A stretch of 64,000 nt of DNA from Phenylobacterium sp. (GTDB lineage: Bacteria > Pseudomonadota > Alphaproteobacteria > Caulobacterales > Caulobacteraceae), in NCBI RefSeq assembly GCF_004799515.1, contig NZ_SSMX01000003.1, positions 1 through 64,000 on the forward strand, read 5' to 3'. Below are positions 40,369-49,746 of this stretch, one piece after another (the first letter of the stretch is position 1; each line of letters begins with the position of its first letter). A model generated the notes under the pieces. That model was not told the origin of the DNA. It saw only the letters and a program-made list of their open reading frames with translations, and did no database searches. Both the position numbers and the translations under genes were made by a program.

Positions 40369-42142
40369 ACGCTTCCTGCGGGATCTCGACCTTGCCGAAC
40401 TGGCGCATGCGCTTCTTGCCGGCCTTCTGCTTGTCGAGCAGCTTGCGCTTGCGGCTCATGTCGCCGCCGTAGCACTTGGCGGTGACGTCCTTGCGCAGGG
40501 CGCGGACCGTCTCGCGCGCGATGATCCGGCCGCCGATCGCCGCCTGGATCGGGATCTGGAACATGTGCGGGCTGATCAGATCCTTCATCTTCTCGACCAT
40601 GCCGCGGCCGCGGGCCTCGGCGCGGTCGGCGTGGACCAGCATGGAGAGCGCGTCGACCGGCTCGGAATTCACCAGGATCGACATCTTCACCAGGTTGCCG
40701 ACCCGATAGTCCTCGATGGCGTAGTCGAAGGAGGCGTAGCCCTTGGAGACGCTCTTCAGACGGTCGTAGAAGTCGAACACCACCTCGTTCAGCGGCAGGT
40801 CGTAGACCACCAGCGCGCGGGAGCCGACGTAGCTGAGCTCGCGCTGCGACCCGCGGCGGTCCTGGCAGAGCTTGATGACGCTGCCCAGGTACTCGTCCGG
40901 GGTCAGGATGGTGGCCTTGATCCAGGGCTCGGCGATGGTGGCGATCTTCACCGGATCGGGCATGTCGGCGGGATTGTGCAGCTCGACTTCCGTGCCGTCG
41001 GTGAGGCCGATCTTGTAGATCACGCTGGGCGCGGTCGCGATCAGGTCGAGGTCGAACTCGCGGCTTAGGCGCTCCTGGATGATCTCCAGGTGCAAGAGGC
41101 CCAGGAACCCACAGCGGAAGCCGAAGCCCAGGGCCGCGCTGGTCTCCATCTCATAGGTGAAGGAGGCGTCGTTCAGGCGCAGGCGCCCGATGGCGGCGCG
41201 CAGGTCCTCGAAGTCGGCGGCGTCCACGGGGAACAGGCCGCAGAAGACCACCGGCTGCACCTCACGGAAGCCGGGCAGGGCCTCGGCGGCCGGGCGGCGC
41301 TCGTCGGTGATGGTGTCGCCGACCGCGGCGTGGGCCACTTCCTTGATCTGGGCGGTGATGAAGCCGATCTCGCCCGGGCCCAGGCTCTCCACCTCGGTGC
41401 GCTTGGGGTTGAAGACCCCGATGCGGTCGATCAGGTGCGTCGAGCCCTGCTGCATCATCTTCACGCGCTGGCCGGACTGCAGGGTCCCGTCGATGACCCG
41501 GACCAGCACGATCACGCCCAGGTAGGCGTCGTACCAGGCGTCGACCAGCAGCGCCTTCAGCGGCGCGGCGGCGTCGCCCTTCGGCGCGGGCAGGCGGTGG
41601 ACGATGGCCTCCAGCACCTCGTGGATGCCCTGGCCGGTCTTGGCCGAGGTCAGCACCGCGTCGGAGGCGTCGAGGCCGATCACGTCCTCGATCTGCTGGC
41701 GCACCCGGTCGGGTTCGGCGGCCGGCAGGTCGATCTTGTTCAGAACCGGTACGATCTCGTGGTTGTTGTCGATAGCCTGGTAGACGTTGGCCAGGGTCTG
41801 GGCCTCGACCCCCTGGCTCGCGTCCACCACCAGGATCGAGCCCTCGCAGGCGGCTAGGCTGCGGCTGACCTCGTAGGCGAAGTCCACGTGCCCGGGCGTG
41901 TCCATCAGGTTCAGGATGTAGGTCTCGCCGTTGTCGGCCTTGTAGGTCAGGCGGACGGTCTGGGCCTTGATGGTGATCCCGCGCTCGCGCTCGATCTCCA
42001 TGTTGTCGAGCACCTGCTCGGTCATCTCGCGCTGGGTCAGCGCGCCTGTCTCCTGGATCAGCCGGTCCGACAGGGTCGACTTGCCGTGGTCGATGTGGGC
42101 GACGATGGAGAAATTGCGGATGTGATCGAGGGCGGTGCTCAT
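40337..42142 (-). CDS. lepA: elongation factor 4 (LepA) GTPase
   Basis: 601 aa, full length. It acts on the ribosome during initiation, assembly or back-translocation. Seen: G1 [16 protein letters not shown], switch [13 protein letters not shown]3 DTPGHVDF, G4 NKIDLPAA, the EF-4 domain pair, and the C-terminal domain ending with [15 protein letters not shown]. The gene stands divergent to the DUF1134 gene across a 145-bp gap that contains a CtrA-type box. Confidence 0.97.
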   Translation of the reverse strand: MSTALDHIRNFSIVAHIDHGKSTLSDRLIQETGALTQREMTEQVLDNMEIERERGITIKAQTVRLTYKADNGETYILNLMDTPGHVDFAYEVSRSLAACEGSILVVDASQGVEAQTLANVYQAIDNNHEIVPVLNKIDLPAAEPDRVRQQIEDVIGLDASDAVLTSAKTGQGIHEVLEAIVHRLPAPKGDAAAPLKALLVDAWYDAYLGVIVLVRVIDGTLQSGQRVKMMQQGSTHLIDRIGVFNPKRTEVESLGPGEIGFITAQIKEVAHAAVGDTITDERRPAAEALPGFREVQPVVFCGLFPVDAADFEDLRAAIGRLRLNDASFTYEMETSAALGFGFRCGFLGLLHLEIIQERLSREFDLDLIATAPSVIYKIGLTDGTEVELHNPADMPDPVKIATIAEPWIKATILTPDEYLGSVIKLCQDRRGSQRELSYVGSRALVVYDLPLNEVVFDFYDRLKSVSKGYASFDYAIEDYRVGNLVKMSILVNSEPVDALSMLVHADRAEARGRGMVEKMKDLISPHMFQIPIQAAIGGRIIARETVRALRKDVTAKCYGGDMSRKRKLLDKQKAGKKRMRQFGKVEIPQEAFIAALKMDAD

Positions 42143-42206
42143 GTCGCGGCTGCGTCTAGCACATTCGCGTGTGATCGCGAGGCGCCACGCTGCGGCGCAA
42201 ACACGG

Positions 42207-42221
42207 TTAATCCACCGTTAA
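42207..42221. promoter_or_regulatory. CtrA-type binding box TTAA-N7-TTAA
   Basis: TTAA at 42207-42210 and TTAA at 42218-42221 separated by exactly seven bases (TCCACCG). This is the full CtrA consensus, and the only such match I found in the window, where TTAA is rare. It lies 67 bases upstream of the DUF1134 start and 65 bases from the lepA start. Confidence 0.6.
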
Positions 42222-42287
42222 GCCGACACATTCCATTCAGACTCTGGGCCGGGCTGAAACTCGAGGACTACGGAGGACTTTGCGCCC

Positions 42288-42962
42288 ATGGATCGTCGGA
42301 CCCTTATCGTTTCGGGCTTGATCACCCTGGGCGCCGCCGGAGCCGCGCGCGCTCAGCAACAGCTACCGCAGGCGCAGCCGCGCGACGCCTACGCGCCGCC
42401 GCCCCAGGCGCCGCCGCCGCCGAACTCGACCCCGAGCTATCCGACCGCCGGCCCTTCGGGCCAGGTCCCCGCGCAGCAGCAGACCTATTCCGAGGACGAG
42501 ATCGTCCACGGCGTGTCCGACTTCCTGGGCGTCACCGCCGAATCCGCTGGCGGAGCGGTGGAGCGCATCTTCAAGAGCAACGGCCGGCCCACCGCCTATA
42601 TCGCGGGCGAAGAGGGCTCCGGCGCCATCGCGGTCGGCCTGCGCTACGGCCGCGGCCTGCTCTACATGAAGGGCCGCCAGCCGATGGAGGTCTTCTGGCA
42701 GGGCCCGTCGGTGGGCTGGGACTTCGGCGGCAACGCCAGCCGGGTGTTCACCCTGTGCTATTCGCTGGAGGATCCGCGCGACATCTACCAGCGCTTCCCG
42801 GGCGTCGACGGCTCAGCCTATTTCATCGGCGGCCTGGGCGTGAACTATCAGCGCGCCGAGTCGATCACGCTCGCGCCTATCCGCGCCGGCGTCGGCTTCC
42901 GCCTGGGCGCCAGTGTCGGCTACCTGGCCTACACCCGCCGCCGCAGCCTGATCCCGTTCTAG
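42288..42962 (+). CDS. exported DUF1134 protein
   Basis: 224 aa. Signal peptide (LIVSGLITLGAAGAARA), a Gln/Pro-rich linker (residues ~22-60), then the DUF1134 core: YSEDEIVHGVSDFLGVTAESAGGAVERIF, RYGRGLLYMKGRQPMEVFWQGPSVGWDFGGNASRVFTLCY and a C-terminal PIRAGVGFRLGASVGYLAYTR. The fold resembles a lipid-binding or YSC84-like barrel, but the function is not established. It is probably expressed from a promoter under the CtrA-type box. Confidence 0.88.
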   Translation: MDRRTLIVSGLITLGAAGAARAQQQLPQAQPRDAYAPPPQAPPPPNSTPSYPTAGPSGQVPAQQQTYSEDEIVHGVSDFLGVTAESAGGAVERIFKSNGRPTAYIAGEEGSGAIAVGLRYGRGLLYMKGRQPMEVFWQGPSVGWDFGGNASRVFTLCYSLEDPRDIYQRFPGVDGSAYFIGGLGVNYQRAESITLAPIRAGVGFRLGASVGYLAYTRRRSLIPF

Positions 42963-42965
42963 GGA

Positions 42966-45335
42966 TCAGGAGCGCAGCTTCGCGCCCACGGCCTTTTCCG
43001 CCGCGGCGACGATGCGGGCCGACAGCGCCTCGATCTCCGGGTCGGTCAGGGTCTTTTCCGTCGGCTGGACGGTGACCTCGACGGCGACGGACTTCTGGCC
43101 CTCCGGCACGCCCTTGCCCTGGTAGACGTCGAAGACGCGGGCGTCGGCGATCAGGGCCTTGTCCGCGCCCAGGATGGGCCGCACCAGCTCGCCGGCCGGC
43201 GTCGCCTGATCCACGAGGAAGGCGAAGTCGCGGGTCAGCGGCATCAGCGGCGAAAGCTGAAGCGCCGGCTTGGTCTTGGTGGGCTTCTTCTTGGGCTCGG
43301 GGATGGCGCCGAGGTCGAGCTCGAAGGCCAGCATCGGGCCTTCGGCGTCGAGCGCCTTGAGCACGGCCGGGTGCAGCTCGCCGAACTCGGCGACCACGAC
43401 CTTGGGCCCGAGCTGCAGGCGGGCCGAGCGGCCGGGATGCCACCAGGTGGGCGCGTGCCCCTGGGCGATCTGCAGATTGGGCGCGCCCATCTCGTCCAGC
43501 AGGGCCATCAGGTCGGCCTTCAGCGCGAACAGCGGGTCACCGCCGGCTCCGGCCCAGCTGCGCGAGGGGTGCGGCGCGGTCAGGCCGGCCACGATGGTGC
43601 GCTGGTCGCCCGGCTGGTCGCCGTCGAACACCGGCCCGACCTCGAACAGGGCCGCGTCGGCGAAGCCCTGGCGGGCGTTGCGGGCCGCGGCCTCGATCAG
43701 GTTGGGCAGGATCGAGGGGCGCATGCAGTCGAGGTCCGAGGCGATCGGATTGCTCAGCACGAGCTTCGGATCGCCGCCGCCGAACAGCCTGGCCCAGGCG
43801 GCGCGCATGAAGCTCCAGGTCACCGCTTCGGCGTAGCCACGCGCGGCCATGGCGCGCCGGGCGTTGCGCATGCGGGTCTGGCGCACGGTGAGCACACCGC
43901 CCGCTGCGCGGGACGTTTCCGGCAGGGGCGTGGCGGGCAGTGCGCCGAAGCCCTCGATGCGCGCCACTTCCTCGACGAGGTCGGCCTTGCCGTCGACGTC
44001 GCGCCGCCAGGTCGGCGGGGTGACCATCTCGCCGCGCACGGCGAAGCCCAGGGCGGTCAGGATGGCGTCGATGCGCGCGCTGGGCACGTCCAGGCCGGAG
44101 AGCTTGCGCACATAGGCGTGGTCGAACGCGAAGGCGGCCGGCGGCGCGGGCGGGGCGCCCGCGACGCGGACCTCGCAGGCCTCCCCGCCGCAGAGGTCCA
44201 GGATCAGCCTGGTCGCCAGCTCCAGGCCCTCGACCACGAAGCCGGGATCGACGCCACGGGCGAAGCGGTACTGGGCGTCGGAGGTGATGCCGAGCGTGCG
44301 GCCCGTCTGGGCCGTGCGGATCGGGTCGAACCAGGCGCTTTCCACGAAGACGTCGGTGGTCGCCTCGCTGACCTTGGTCGACTCCCCGCCCATGACGCCG
44401 CCCAGGCCCACCGCGCCGGAGCCGTCGGCGATGACGCAGACCTCAGGGCCGGCTTCGTAGGTCTTGCCGTCCAGGGCTTCCAGGGTCTCGCCGGGCTGGC
44501 CGAGCCGGGCCTCGATGAAGCCGCCGGTGAGCTTGCCGGCGTCGTAGACGTGCAGCGGCCGGCAGCGGTCGTAGGACATCAGGTTGGTGATATCGACGAG
44601 CGCGCTGATCGGCCGGAGACCCACCGAGATCAGCTTGCGCTGCAGCCAGTCCGGCGAGGGGCCGTTCTTCACGCCTTTGATCAGCCGCCCGGCGAACACC
44701 GGGCAGGCGTCGCCGTCCACCCGGATCTCGATGGTCGTCGGGCCCTTGCCGGGCACAGGCGCGACCGACAGGTCCTTCAACGTCCCCAGGCCCGCCGCGG
44801 CCAGGTCGCGGGCGATGCCGGCGACGCCCAGCCAGTCGGGCCGGTTGGGCGTCACCTCGAAGTCGATCACCGCCTCCAGGCCGAAGGCCTCGGCCGCCGG
44901 CGTGCCGACCGCCAGCGTGTCCGGCAGTTCGACGATGCCGTCGGACTCCTCGGCCACCTCCAGCTCGCGGGCCGAGCAGAGCATGCCGTTGGAGACCACG
45001 CCGCGCACCGGCCGCGCCTCCAGCGTGATCCCGCTGCCCGGCACGAAAGCGCCGAGCGGGGCGTAGATGGTGGTCAGGCCGGCCCGGGCGTTGGGCGCGC
45101 CACAGACGATCTCCTTGCGCCCGTCGACGGTGTCGACCTGGCAAACCCGCAGGCGGTCGGCGTTCGGATGCTGCACCGCCTCGACCACCTTGGCCACGGA
45201 GAAGGCCGCCAGCTTCGCCGCCGGGTTCTCCACATGCTCGACCTCCAAGCCGGCCATGGTCATGGCGTCCACGACCTGATCGGCCGTGGCGTCGGTGGCG
45301 AGATGCTCCTTGAGCCAGGAGAGGGTGAACTTCAT
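42966..45335 (-). CDS. pheT: phenylalanyl-tRNA synthetase beta subunit
   Basis: 789 aa, full length. With PheS it forms the (alpha-beta)2 enzyme that charges tRNA-Phe. Seen: N-terminal tRNA-binding OB domain ([14 protein letters not shown] region, residues 40-150), B3/B4 editing domain ([34 protein letters not shown]), B5 domain and C-terminal anticodon-binding FDX-ACB ([15 protein letters not shown]). It follows pheS after 11 bp. It converges with the DUF1134 gene, stops three bases apart. Confidence 0.97.
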   Translation of the reverse strand: MKFTLSWLKEHLATDATADQVVDAMTMAGLEVEHVENPAAKLAAFSVAKVVEAVQHPNADRLRVCQVDTVDGRKEIVCGAPNARAGLTTIYAPLGAFVPGSGITLEARPVRGVVSNGMLCSARELEVAEESDGIVELPDTLAVGTPAAEAFGLEAVIDFEVTPNRPDWLGVAGIARDLAAAGLGTLKDLSVAPVPGKGPTTIEIRVDGDACPVFAGRLIKGVKNGPSPDWLQRKLISVGLRPISALVDITNLMSYDRCRPLHVYDAGKLTGGFIEARLGQPGETLEALDGKTYEAGPEVCVIADGSGAVGLGGVMGGESTKVSEATTDVFVESAWFDPIRTAQTGRTLGITSDAQYRFARGVDPGFVVEGLELATRLILDLCGGEACEVRVAGAPPAPPAAFAFDHAYVRKLSGLDVPSARIDAILTALGFAVRGEMVTPPTWRRDVDGKADLVEEVARIEGFGALPATPLPETSRAAGGVLTVRQTRMRNARRAMAARGYAEAVTWSFMRAAWARLFGGGDPKLVLSNPIASDLDCMRPSILPNLIEAAARNARQGFADAALFEVGPVFDGDQPGDQRTIVAGLTAPHPSRSWAGAGGDPLFALKADLMALLDEMGAPNLQIAQGHAPTWWHPGRSARLQLGPKVVVAEFGELHPAVLKALDAEGPMLAFELDLGAIPEPKKKPTKTKPALQLSPLMPLTRDFAFLVDQATPAGELVRPILGADKALIADARVFDVYQGKGVPEGQKSVAVEVTVQPTEKTLTDPEIEALSARIVAAAEKAVGAKLRS

Positions 45336-45346
45336 TTCAGCTCTCC

Positions 45347-46459
45347 TCAGCTCAGGCCGGTGGCGGGATTCGGCGCGGCGAAGGCCGAGAAGCCGTAGTG
45401 CTCCAGCCAGCGGACGTCGCTGGCGAACATGTCGCGCAGGTCGGGCATGCCGTACTTCAGCATCCCCAGCCGATCGATGCCGAAGCCGAAGGCGAAGCCC
45501 TGCCAGACGTCGGGATCGAGGCCGCAGTTCCGCAGCACGTTGGGATGCACCATCCCGCAGCCGACGATCTCCATCCAGTCGTCGCCCTGGCCGATCTTCA
45601 CGTCGCCGCCGGAGCGGTCGCAGCGGACGTCCATCTCGGCGCTAGGCTCGGTGAACGGGAAGTGGTGCGGGCGGAAGCGGGTCTCCACCACCGGCGTCTC
45701 GAAGAAGCGCGAGACGAAGGTCTCCAGCGTCCACTTCAGGTGGCCCATGTGGATGGCCCGGTCGATCACCAGGCCCTCCATTTGGTGGAACATCGGCGTG
45801 TGGGTGGCGTCGCTGTCCGAGCGGTAGGTGCGGCCCGGCACGACGATGCGGATCGGCGGCGTCTGGCTGGTGGCGATCCAGGACGGCAGCTTGTCGTTCT
45901 GGCCCTGCTGCATGGTGCGGATCTGCACGGGGCTGGTGTGGGTGCGCAGCACCTTGCGCTCGCCGCCCGCGTCTTCCGGCAGCCAGAAGGTGTCGTGCAT
46001 CTCCCGCGCCGGGTGCTTGGGCGGGAAGTTCAGGGCCGTGAAGTTGTGGAAGTCGTCCTCAATGTCGGGGCCTTCCGCCAGGCCGAAGCCCATCTCGGCG
46101 AAGATGGCGATCATCTCATCCATCACCTGCATGGTGGGATGCACCCGGCCGCGGCGTTCCGGCGGCGGCGGAAGCGTCAGGTCGACGCGCTCGGCGGCCA
46201 GCTTGGCGTCGAGTTCGGCGGCCTCGAGCGCCGCCTTCTTCCCCGCGATGGCCGCGCCGACACGGTCGCGCAGGCCGTTGATCAGCGGCCCCCGCTCGCG
46301 GCGCTCGTCCGGGCTCATGGCGCCCAGGGTCTTCAGCAGCTCTGAGATCGAGCCGGCCTTGCCCAGCGCGCCCACGCGCACGGCTTCCAAGGCGGCCACG
46401 TCGGGCGCGGCGGCGACGGCGGCGGAAAGCTCCGCTTCGAGTTGGGTCAGATCGGTCAT
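45347..46459 (-). CDS. pheS: phenylalanyl-tRNA synthetase alpha subunit
   Basis: 370 aa. The N-terminal coiled-coil tRNA-binding arm (residues 1-95) leads to the class II catalytic domain: motif 1 around [12 protein letters not shown], motif 2 with [12 protein letters not shown] and [21 protein letters not shown], and motif 3 at [17 protein letters not shown]. It is transcribed with pheT. A rho-independent terminator separates it from rplT upstream, so expression may be attenuated. Confidence 0.97.
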   Translation of the reverse strand: MTDLTQLEAELSAAVAAAPDVAALEAVRVGALGKAGSISELLKTLGAMSPDERRERGPLINGLRDRVGAAIAGKKAALEAAELDAKLAAERVDLTLPPPPERRGRVHPTMQVMDEMIAIFAEMGFGLAEGPDIEDDFHNFTALNFPPKHPAREMHDTFWLPEDAGGERKVLRTHTSPVQIRTMQQGQNDKLPSWIATSQTPPIRIVVPGRTYRSDSDATHTPMFHQMEGLVIDRAIHMGHLKWTLETFVSRFFETPVVETRFRPHHFPFTEPSAEMDVRCDRSGGDVKIGQGDDWMEIVGCGMVHPNVLRNCGLDPDVWQGFAFGFGIDRLGMLKYGMPDLRDMFASDVRWLEHYGFSAFAAPNPATGLS

Positions 46460-46504
46460 GGTGGTGGGTGTCCTACCCTGCGGTCTTCCTGCGGAGAAGA
46501 GGGC

Positions 46505-46542
46505 AGCAAAAAGCCCTCCGGCGTGTTCGGCCAGAGGGCTTT
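46505..46542 (-). terminator. intrinsic terminator or attenuator between rplT and pheS
   Basis: Minus strand AAAGCCCTC...GAGGGCTTTTT: nine base pairs extend inward through TGGC/GCCG to 13 with one wobble, loop CGAACAC, then a run of five U (46512-46508). It lies 32 bases after rplT and 51 bases before pheS. I see no Phe-rich leader ORF around it. Confidence 0.82.
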
Positions 46543-46573
46543 CAATGCGTGTCGGTCGAGACGACCTTCAGCC

Positions 46574-46930
46574 TTAAGCCAGCGCGGCGCGAACCTTGTC
46601 GGCGATGGCCTTGAAGGCGCTCGGATCGTTGCCCGCGATGTCCGCGAGGACCTTGCGGTCCATTTCGATCCCGGCCAGGTCAAGGCCGTGGATAAATCGG
46701 GCGTAGGTCAGGCCCTCGACCCGGGCCGCGGCGTTGATCCGCTGGATCCAGAGCGAGCGGAACTGGCGCTTGCGGACCTTGCGGTCGCGGTAGGCGTACT
46801 GTCCGGCCTTATCCACCGCGGCCTTGGCCGTGCGGATCGTGTTCTTACGGCGCCCGTAGAAGCCCTTGGCCTGCTCGAGAACCTTCTTGTGCTTGGCATG
46901 GGCGGTGACGCCCCGTTTGACGCGAGCCAT
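46574..46930 (-). CDS. rplT: 50S ribosomal protein L20
   Basis: 118 aa, full length. Strongly basic N-terminus ([28 protein letters not shown]), [21 protein letters not shown], and a closing [13 protein letters not shown]20 is an early assembly protein that in E. coli also represses its own operon. It follows rpmI after 13 bp. infC, usually adjacent in enterics, is 6.8 kb away here. Confidence 0.97.
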   Translation of the reverse strand: MARVKRGVTAHAKHKKVLEQAKGFYGRRKNTIRTAKAAVDKAGQYAYRDRKVRKRQFRSLWIQRINAAARVEGLTYARFIHGLDLAGIEMDRKVLADIAGNDPSAFKAIADKVRAALA

Positions 46931-46943
46931 CTGTCAGCGCTCC

Positions 46944-47147
46944 TTAGCTAAGGCCGTAGGGCAGGAAGATCTTGATGATCTTCGCATCGGAGGCGCTCAT
47001 CACCTTCGTGCCACGGTTCTGACGGATGTACTTGGCGTTGTGCGACAGCAGGCGGTGGCGCTTGCCGGCCACACCCGCCTTGATCTTTCCGGTCGCAGTC
47101 AGTTTGAAGCGCTTTTTGGCGCCCGACTTCGTCTTCAGTTTCGGCAT
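46944..47147 (-). CDS. rpmI: 50S ribosomal protein L35
   Basis: 67 aa. [31 protein letters not shown] and [13 protein letters not shown] are all conserved L35 features. The start is ATG 47147. Its leader contains CGGAGC-TTCACG-GCTCCG, a perfect 6-bp hairpin overlapping the ribosome-binding region, which might be a site of control. Confidence 0.96.
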   Translation of the reverse strand: MPKLKTKSGAKKRFKLTATGKIKAGVAGKRHRLLSHNAKYIRQNRGTKVMSASDAKIIKIFLPYGLS

Positions 47148-47235
47148 TTCACTGCGGAGCCGTGAAGCTCCGTCCTCTGGCGTATTGATGAGCCGCCCTG
47201 GCATGCCATGGGCCAGGCCGCTCCGAAGGGAGGGG

Positions 47236-47264
47236 CTGATACGCGAAAGAGGGGCGGAACGCAA
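47236..47264 (-). promoter_or_regulatory. probable promoter of rpmI-rplT
   Basis: Minus strand TTGCGT (47264-47259), 17-base spacer, TATCAG (47241-47236), about 90 bases before the rpmI start. Three of six and four of six matches to the sigma-70 boxes with ideal spacing. Confidence 0.45.
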
Positions 47265-47270
47265 GGTAGG

Positions 47271-47966
47271 CTAGAAGTGGAACACCGTCAGCCAATCCGA
47301 TGGTCCGGTCATGTAGCCCTGGTGTACCGTAAGCTCGCGGATAACGGCCCGCATGTGGGCCGCGCCATAGACAATCGCGATCTTCGTCTTCGACTCTGCC
47401 GACAGTTGCTCGCGCAATCGATCCACAAGCCGTTCGTCACGAGACTCTAAAATAGCGTGGGTCAGCGCCCCGGTTTCAGGGCTCCAGTCTACGAGTTCCT
47501 TCTGGCTGGGCTGAACATCCATCGCGAGATCCTTGGCGATCGTTTCACGCGTGGCGAACCAGCGGCGCTGCAGACCGATCAGCGGCGAAAGTAAGTACAC
47601 CGCCAAACGCACCCAGAGCTGAACCTTTCGCCACTCGACGGCAAACTCCGCCGCTGAGAGGTCCGCGTGGATGATCGTGGCGTGGCAAGTCCCAGGGTCG
47701 GGACTTTTCGGTTGCAAGCTGAGGTCAATCCGCTTTGACGCGAGAAGCCAACGATATGAACGCGTGATACGTGCGCTGATGGGTGATTTCACGCCTTCGA
47801 CCAGCACGAGGTCATGCGCGAAGGCATCGTCGAAGGCGGCGCGATAGAACTCGGGCTGACCCACGTGGATCATGGGAAAGAGCGTCACCGATGGCTTTCC
47901 GCCGGGATGCTGAAACCGCAGTCGCGCGGATCGGACGCCCAGCACTGAACTCTCGATAATCTGCAT
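47271..47966 (-). CDS. TraB/PrgY-like protein of unusual composition
   Basis: 231 aa. Near the N-terminus VTLFPMIHVGQPEFYRAAFDD and LVLVEGVKSP, and near the C-terminus IAIVYGAAHMRAVIREL, resemble the GxH/EG/GAAHM motifs of TraB/PrgY/ChaN-type proteins, some of which are putative metallopeptidases or signalling inhibitors. A hydrophobic stretch WVRLAVYLLSPLIGL lies mid-protein. Base composition is clearly lower in GC, with more A/T third positions than any neighbour, suggesting acquisition from elsewhere. Start ATG 47966. Assignment is tentative. Confidence 0.7.
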   Translation of the reverse strand: MQIIESSVLGVRSARLRFQHPGGKPSVTLFPMIHVGQPEFYRAAFDDAFAHDLVLVEGVKSPISARITRSYRWLLASKRIDLSLQPKSPDPGTCHATIIHADLSAAEFAVEWRKVQLWVRLAVYLLSPLIGLQRRWFATRETIAKDLAMDVQPSQKELVDWSPETGALTHAILESRDERLVDRLREQLSAESKTKIAIVYGAAHMRAVIRELTVHQGYMTGPSDWLTVFHF

Positions 47967-48086
47967 CGGCCCAGGTCAGGTGAAGCTCTATCCGACTATG
48001 GCATAGCTTGTTGGGCTTCGTCCTTCGGACAGACCGGGCCATAGATCTCATGGAGGCCAAGGCTCGCATCTACCGTGAGATTTAGG

Positions 48087-48116
48087 GTGGGGAAGCATCA
48101 CCTGATGCTTCCCCAC
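48087..48116. repeat. perfect 30-bp palindrome
   Basis: GTGGGGAAGCATCA (48087-48100) and TGATGCTTCCCCAC (48103-48116) are exact inverted repeats around CC. It lies 21 bases after the stop of the HAAS membrane gene and 120 bases upstream of the TraB-like gene. There is no U-tract. It could be a terminator, a protein-binding site or a REP-type unit. Confidence 0.7.
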
Positions 48117-48136
48117 GACACCCAGCGGGTACGGCG

Positions 48137-49285
48137 TCACCTCGCCGACCCGGAAAGCTCGTGCGGCCGCCCAGGCTCCCGCCCCAGACCGCCGGTGGCC
48201 AAGTCCCACAGGCCGCGCAGGAGCAGAAGGACCCCGCTCACCGCCAGGCTGACCACGAAGATGGTGACGATGGGCGCCAACGGCACGGGCGGGCTCTGCG
48301 CCAGCATGGCCATGCGCTGGGTGAAGTCGCCGAAGCTGCCGAGGCCCAGCGTGGCCGCGAGCGGCGAAGCGGTGTTGAGCCAGGCGCAGAAGCCAAGCAG
48401 CACCGCGCCCCGCGCCGCCTGCAACGCCCCCTGCGGCCGCCGCGCGCGGGGCCAGGCCAGCAGCAGCGCGCCCTGTACGACGAGGGCGACCAGATAGGCC
48501 AGGACCGCCCAGAAGATCACCCCCTTGAAGGCGCTCCAGCGCACCGTGCCCAGGTCGCCGAGGGAGATGTCGAACCGGCGCAGATCGTCGGCGCCGAGGT
48601 CGAGGCCCAGGGAGAGGACGCCGGTCCACCAGAGGATCAGCGCCGTCCCGACGACGATCAGCGCCAGGCCGCGGGCTACGGGCGAGGTTTCCCTCAAGGG
48701 ATGCTGCGGCGGGGGCTCGGGGCGGTCGCGCCGGTGCTGGGCCTGCCGCGCGGCGATCCATTCGCGCAGCGTGCTGGTGTCCCAGGTGGCGATCTCCAGC
48801 AGGCGCAGGTCGCGCACGCGCCATCTGTCGAGGTAGTCGATGCGCGCGCCTCGCCGCTCCAGGATCCAGACCGCGCCCGTCACCGCGCCGAGGGACACCA
48901 GGACCCCAACCACGCCCGAGCCGATCGCCTGGCCCAGCACCTGCGGGAAGTTCCCGAAGACCACGGTCCGCACGATCACGGCCACGACCGCGGCGGCGAT
49001 CTGCAGCAGGATCGCGGCCTTGAGGGCGAACAGCCAATAGGGATAGAGCGCCGGCCCCACCACATGCTGCGGCCCCTCGCGGTAGCGGGCGGCGATGACC
49101 AGCGGGTGGCCCACCTCGCGCAGCACCGCCTCGACCTCGTCGTCGGTGAGCGGCCGGCCGAGGTCGCTTTCCCGTTCCTCGATACGGGTCAGGATGGTGT
49201 CGCGCAGCTCGGCGATGATGTCCTCCCGCTGCGCCTTGGGCAGCAGGGCGGCGACCGAGCGCAGATATTCGTTCACGAGGTCCAT
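48137..49285 (-). CDS. HAAS-domain (permease-prefix) multi-pass membrane protein
   Basis: 382 aa. The first ~75 residues (MDLVNEYLRSVAALLPKAQREDIIAELRDTI, RPLTDDEVEAVLREVGHPLVIAARY) form the HAAS signalling helix bundle. Six or so membrane helices follow, with a soluble loop near 145-185 (RWRVRDLRLLEIATWDTSTLREWI). HAAS proteins are co-transcribed with PadR regulators, as here, and are thought to be sensory or regulatory partners. GGAGGGCGTC before ATG 49285 decides the start over 49348. Confidence 0.85.
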   Translation of the reverse strand: MDLVNEYLRSVAALLPKAQREDIIAELRDTILTRIEERESDLGRPLTDDEVEAVLREVGHPLVIAARYREGPQHVVGPALYPYWLFALKAAILLQIAAAVVAVIVRTVVFGNFPQVLGQAIGSGVVGVLVSLGAVTGAVWILERRGARIDYLDRWRVRDLRLLEIATWDTSTLREWIAARQAQHRRDRPEPPPQHPLRETSPVARGLALIVVGTALILWWTGVLSLGLDLGADDLRRFDISLGDLGTVRWSAFKGVIFWAVLAYLVALVVQGALLLAWPRARRPQGALQAARGAVLLGFCAWLNTASPLAATLGLGSFGDFTQRMAMLAQSPPVPLAPIVTIFVVSLAVSGVLLLLRGLWDLATGGLGREPGRPHELSGSAR

Positions 49286-49302
49286 GACGCCCTCCGGGTC
49301 CT

Positions 49303-49653
49303 TCAGATTTCGATGATCTTGTCGAGGGAGCGGCTGATCCGCCGCCACTCATCGAGCAGGCGCAGCAGCATCGCCTCGCCCTCGGCGGAGAGCTTGTAGA
49401 AGCGCTTCTTGCGCTTCTCCTCCTCGCGCCATTCGCTGACCAGGAGGCCCTGGGTCTCGAGCCGGCGGAGCAGCGGATAGAGGGTGCTTTCCTCCATCTC
49501 CAGCCCGTCCGCCGCCAGGGCCTGGCGCAGGGTGTAACCGTAGCGTTCCTCACGTAGCCGGGCGAGCACGCCCAGCGTCAACGAGCCGCGCCGAAGCTCC
49601 ATCCTGAGGCTTTCGTAAAGATCGCCGTCCACGCCCAAGCCCGTAGCCTCCAC
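49303..49653 (-). CDS. PadR-family transcriptional regulator
   Basis: 116 aa. Winged-helix PadR: LTLGVLARLREERYGYTLRQALA, MEESTLYPLLRRLETQGLLVSEW and a basic wing EEEKRKKRFYKL, then a short C-terminal dimer helix. It probably represses itself and the HAAS gene 17 bp downstream. The start is uncertain: GTG 49653 is used, but GTG 49632 or ATG 49602 are possible. The region upstream of residue 17 (DLYESLR) looks like the normal start of this subfamily. Confidence 0.88.
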   Translation of the reverse strand: MEATGLGVDGDLYESLRMELRRGSLTLGVLARLREERYGYTLRQALAADGLEMEESTLYPLLRRLETQGLLVSEWREEEKRKKRFYKLSAEGEAMLLRLLDEWRRISRSLDKIIEI

Positions 49654-49658
49654 GCCAT

Positions 49659-49705
49659 ACAGTGTGTGACATACAGTATATAGCGCACAGTGCTGGAGGC
49701 TGCAA
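49659..49705 (-). promoter_or_regulatory. PadR promoter with three phased ACTGT repeats
   Basis: Minus strand TTGCAG (49705-49700), a 17-base spacer and TATATA (49682-49677) form a good promoter. ACTGT occurs three times at exact 14-base steps (49691-49687, 49677-49673, 49663-49659), overlapping the spacer, -10 and start region. This is a likely PadR operator for self-repression. Confidence 0.6.
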
Positions 49706-49746
49706 GAGGTTCATCGAAGCGCGTTATCCGAGCAGCGCGGATGGGG

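Noticed and set aside
43371..45398. Open frame of 675 codons on the plus strand
   Set aside because: It lies wholly antisense to pheT, has no recognisable domain and the low-complexity Arg/Gly/Ala/His make-up of GC-rich shadow frames.
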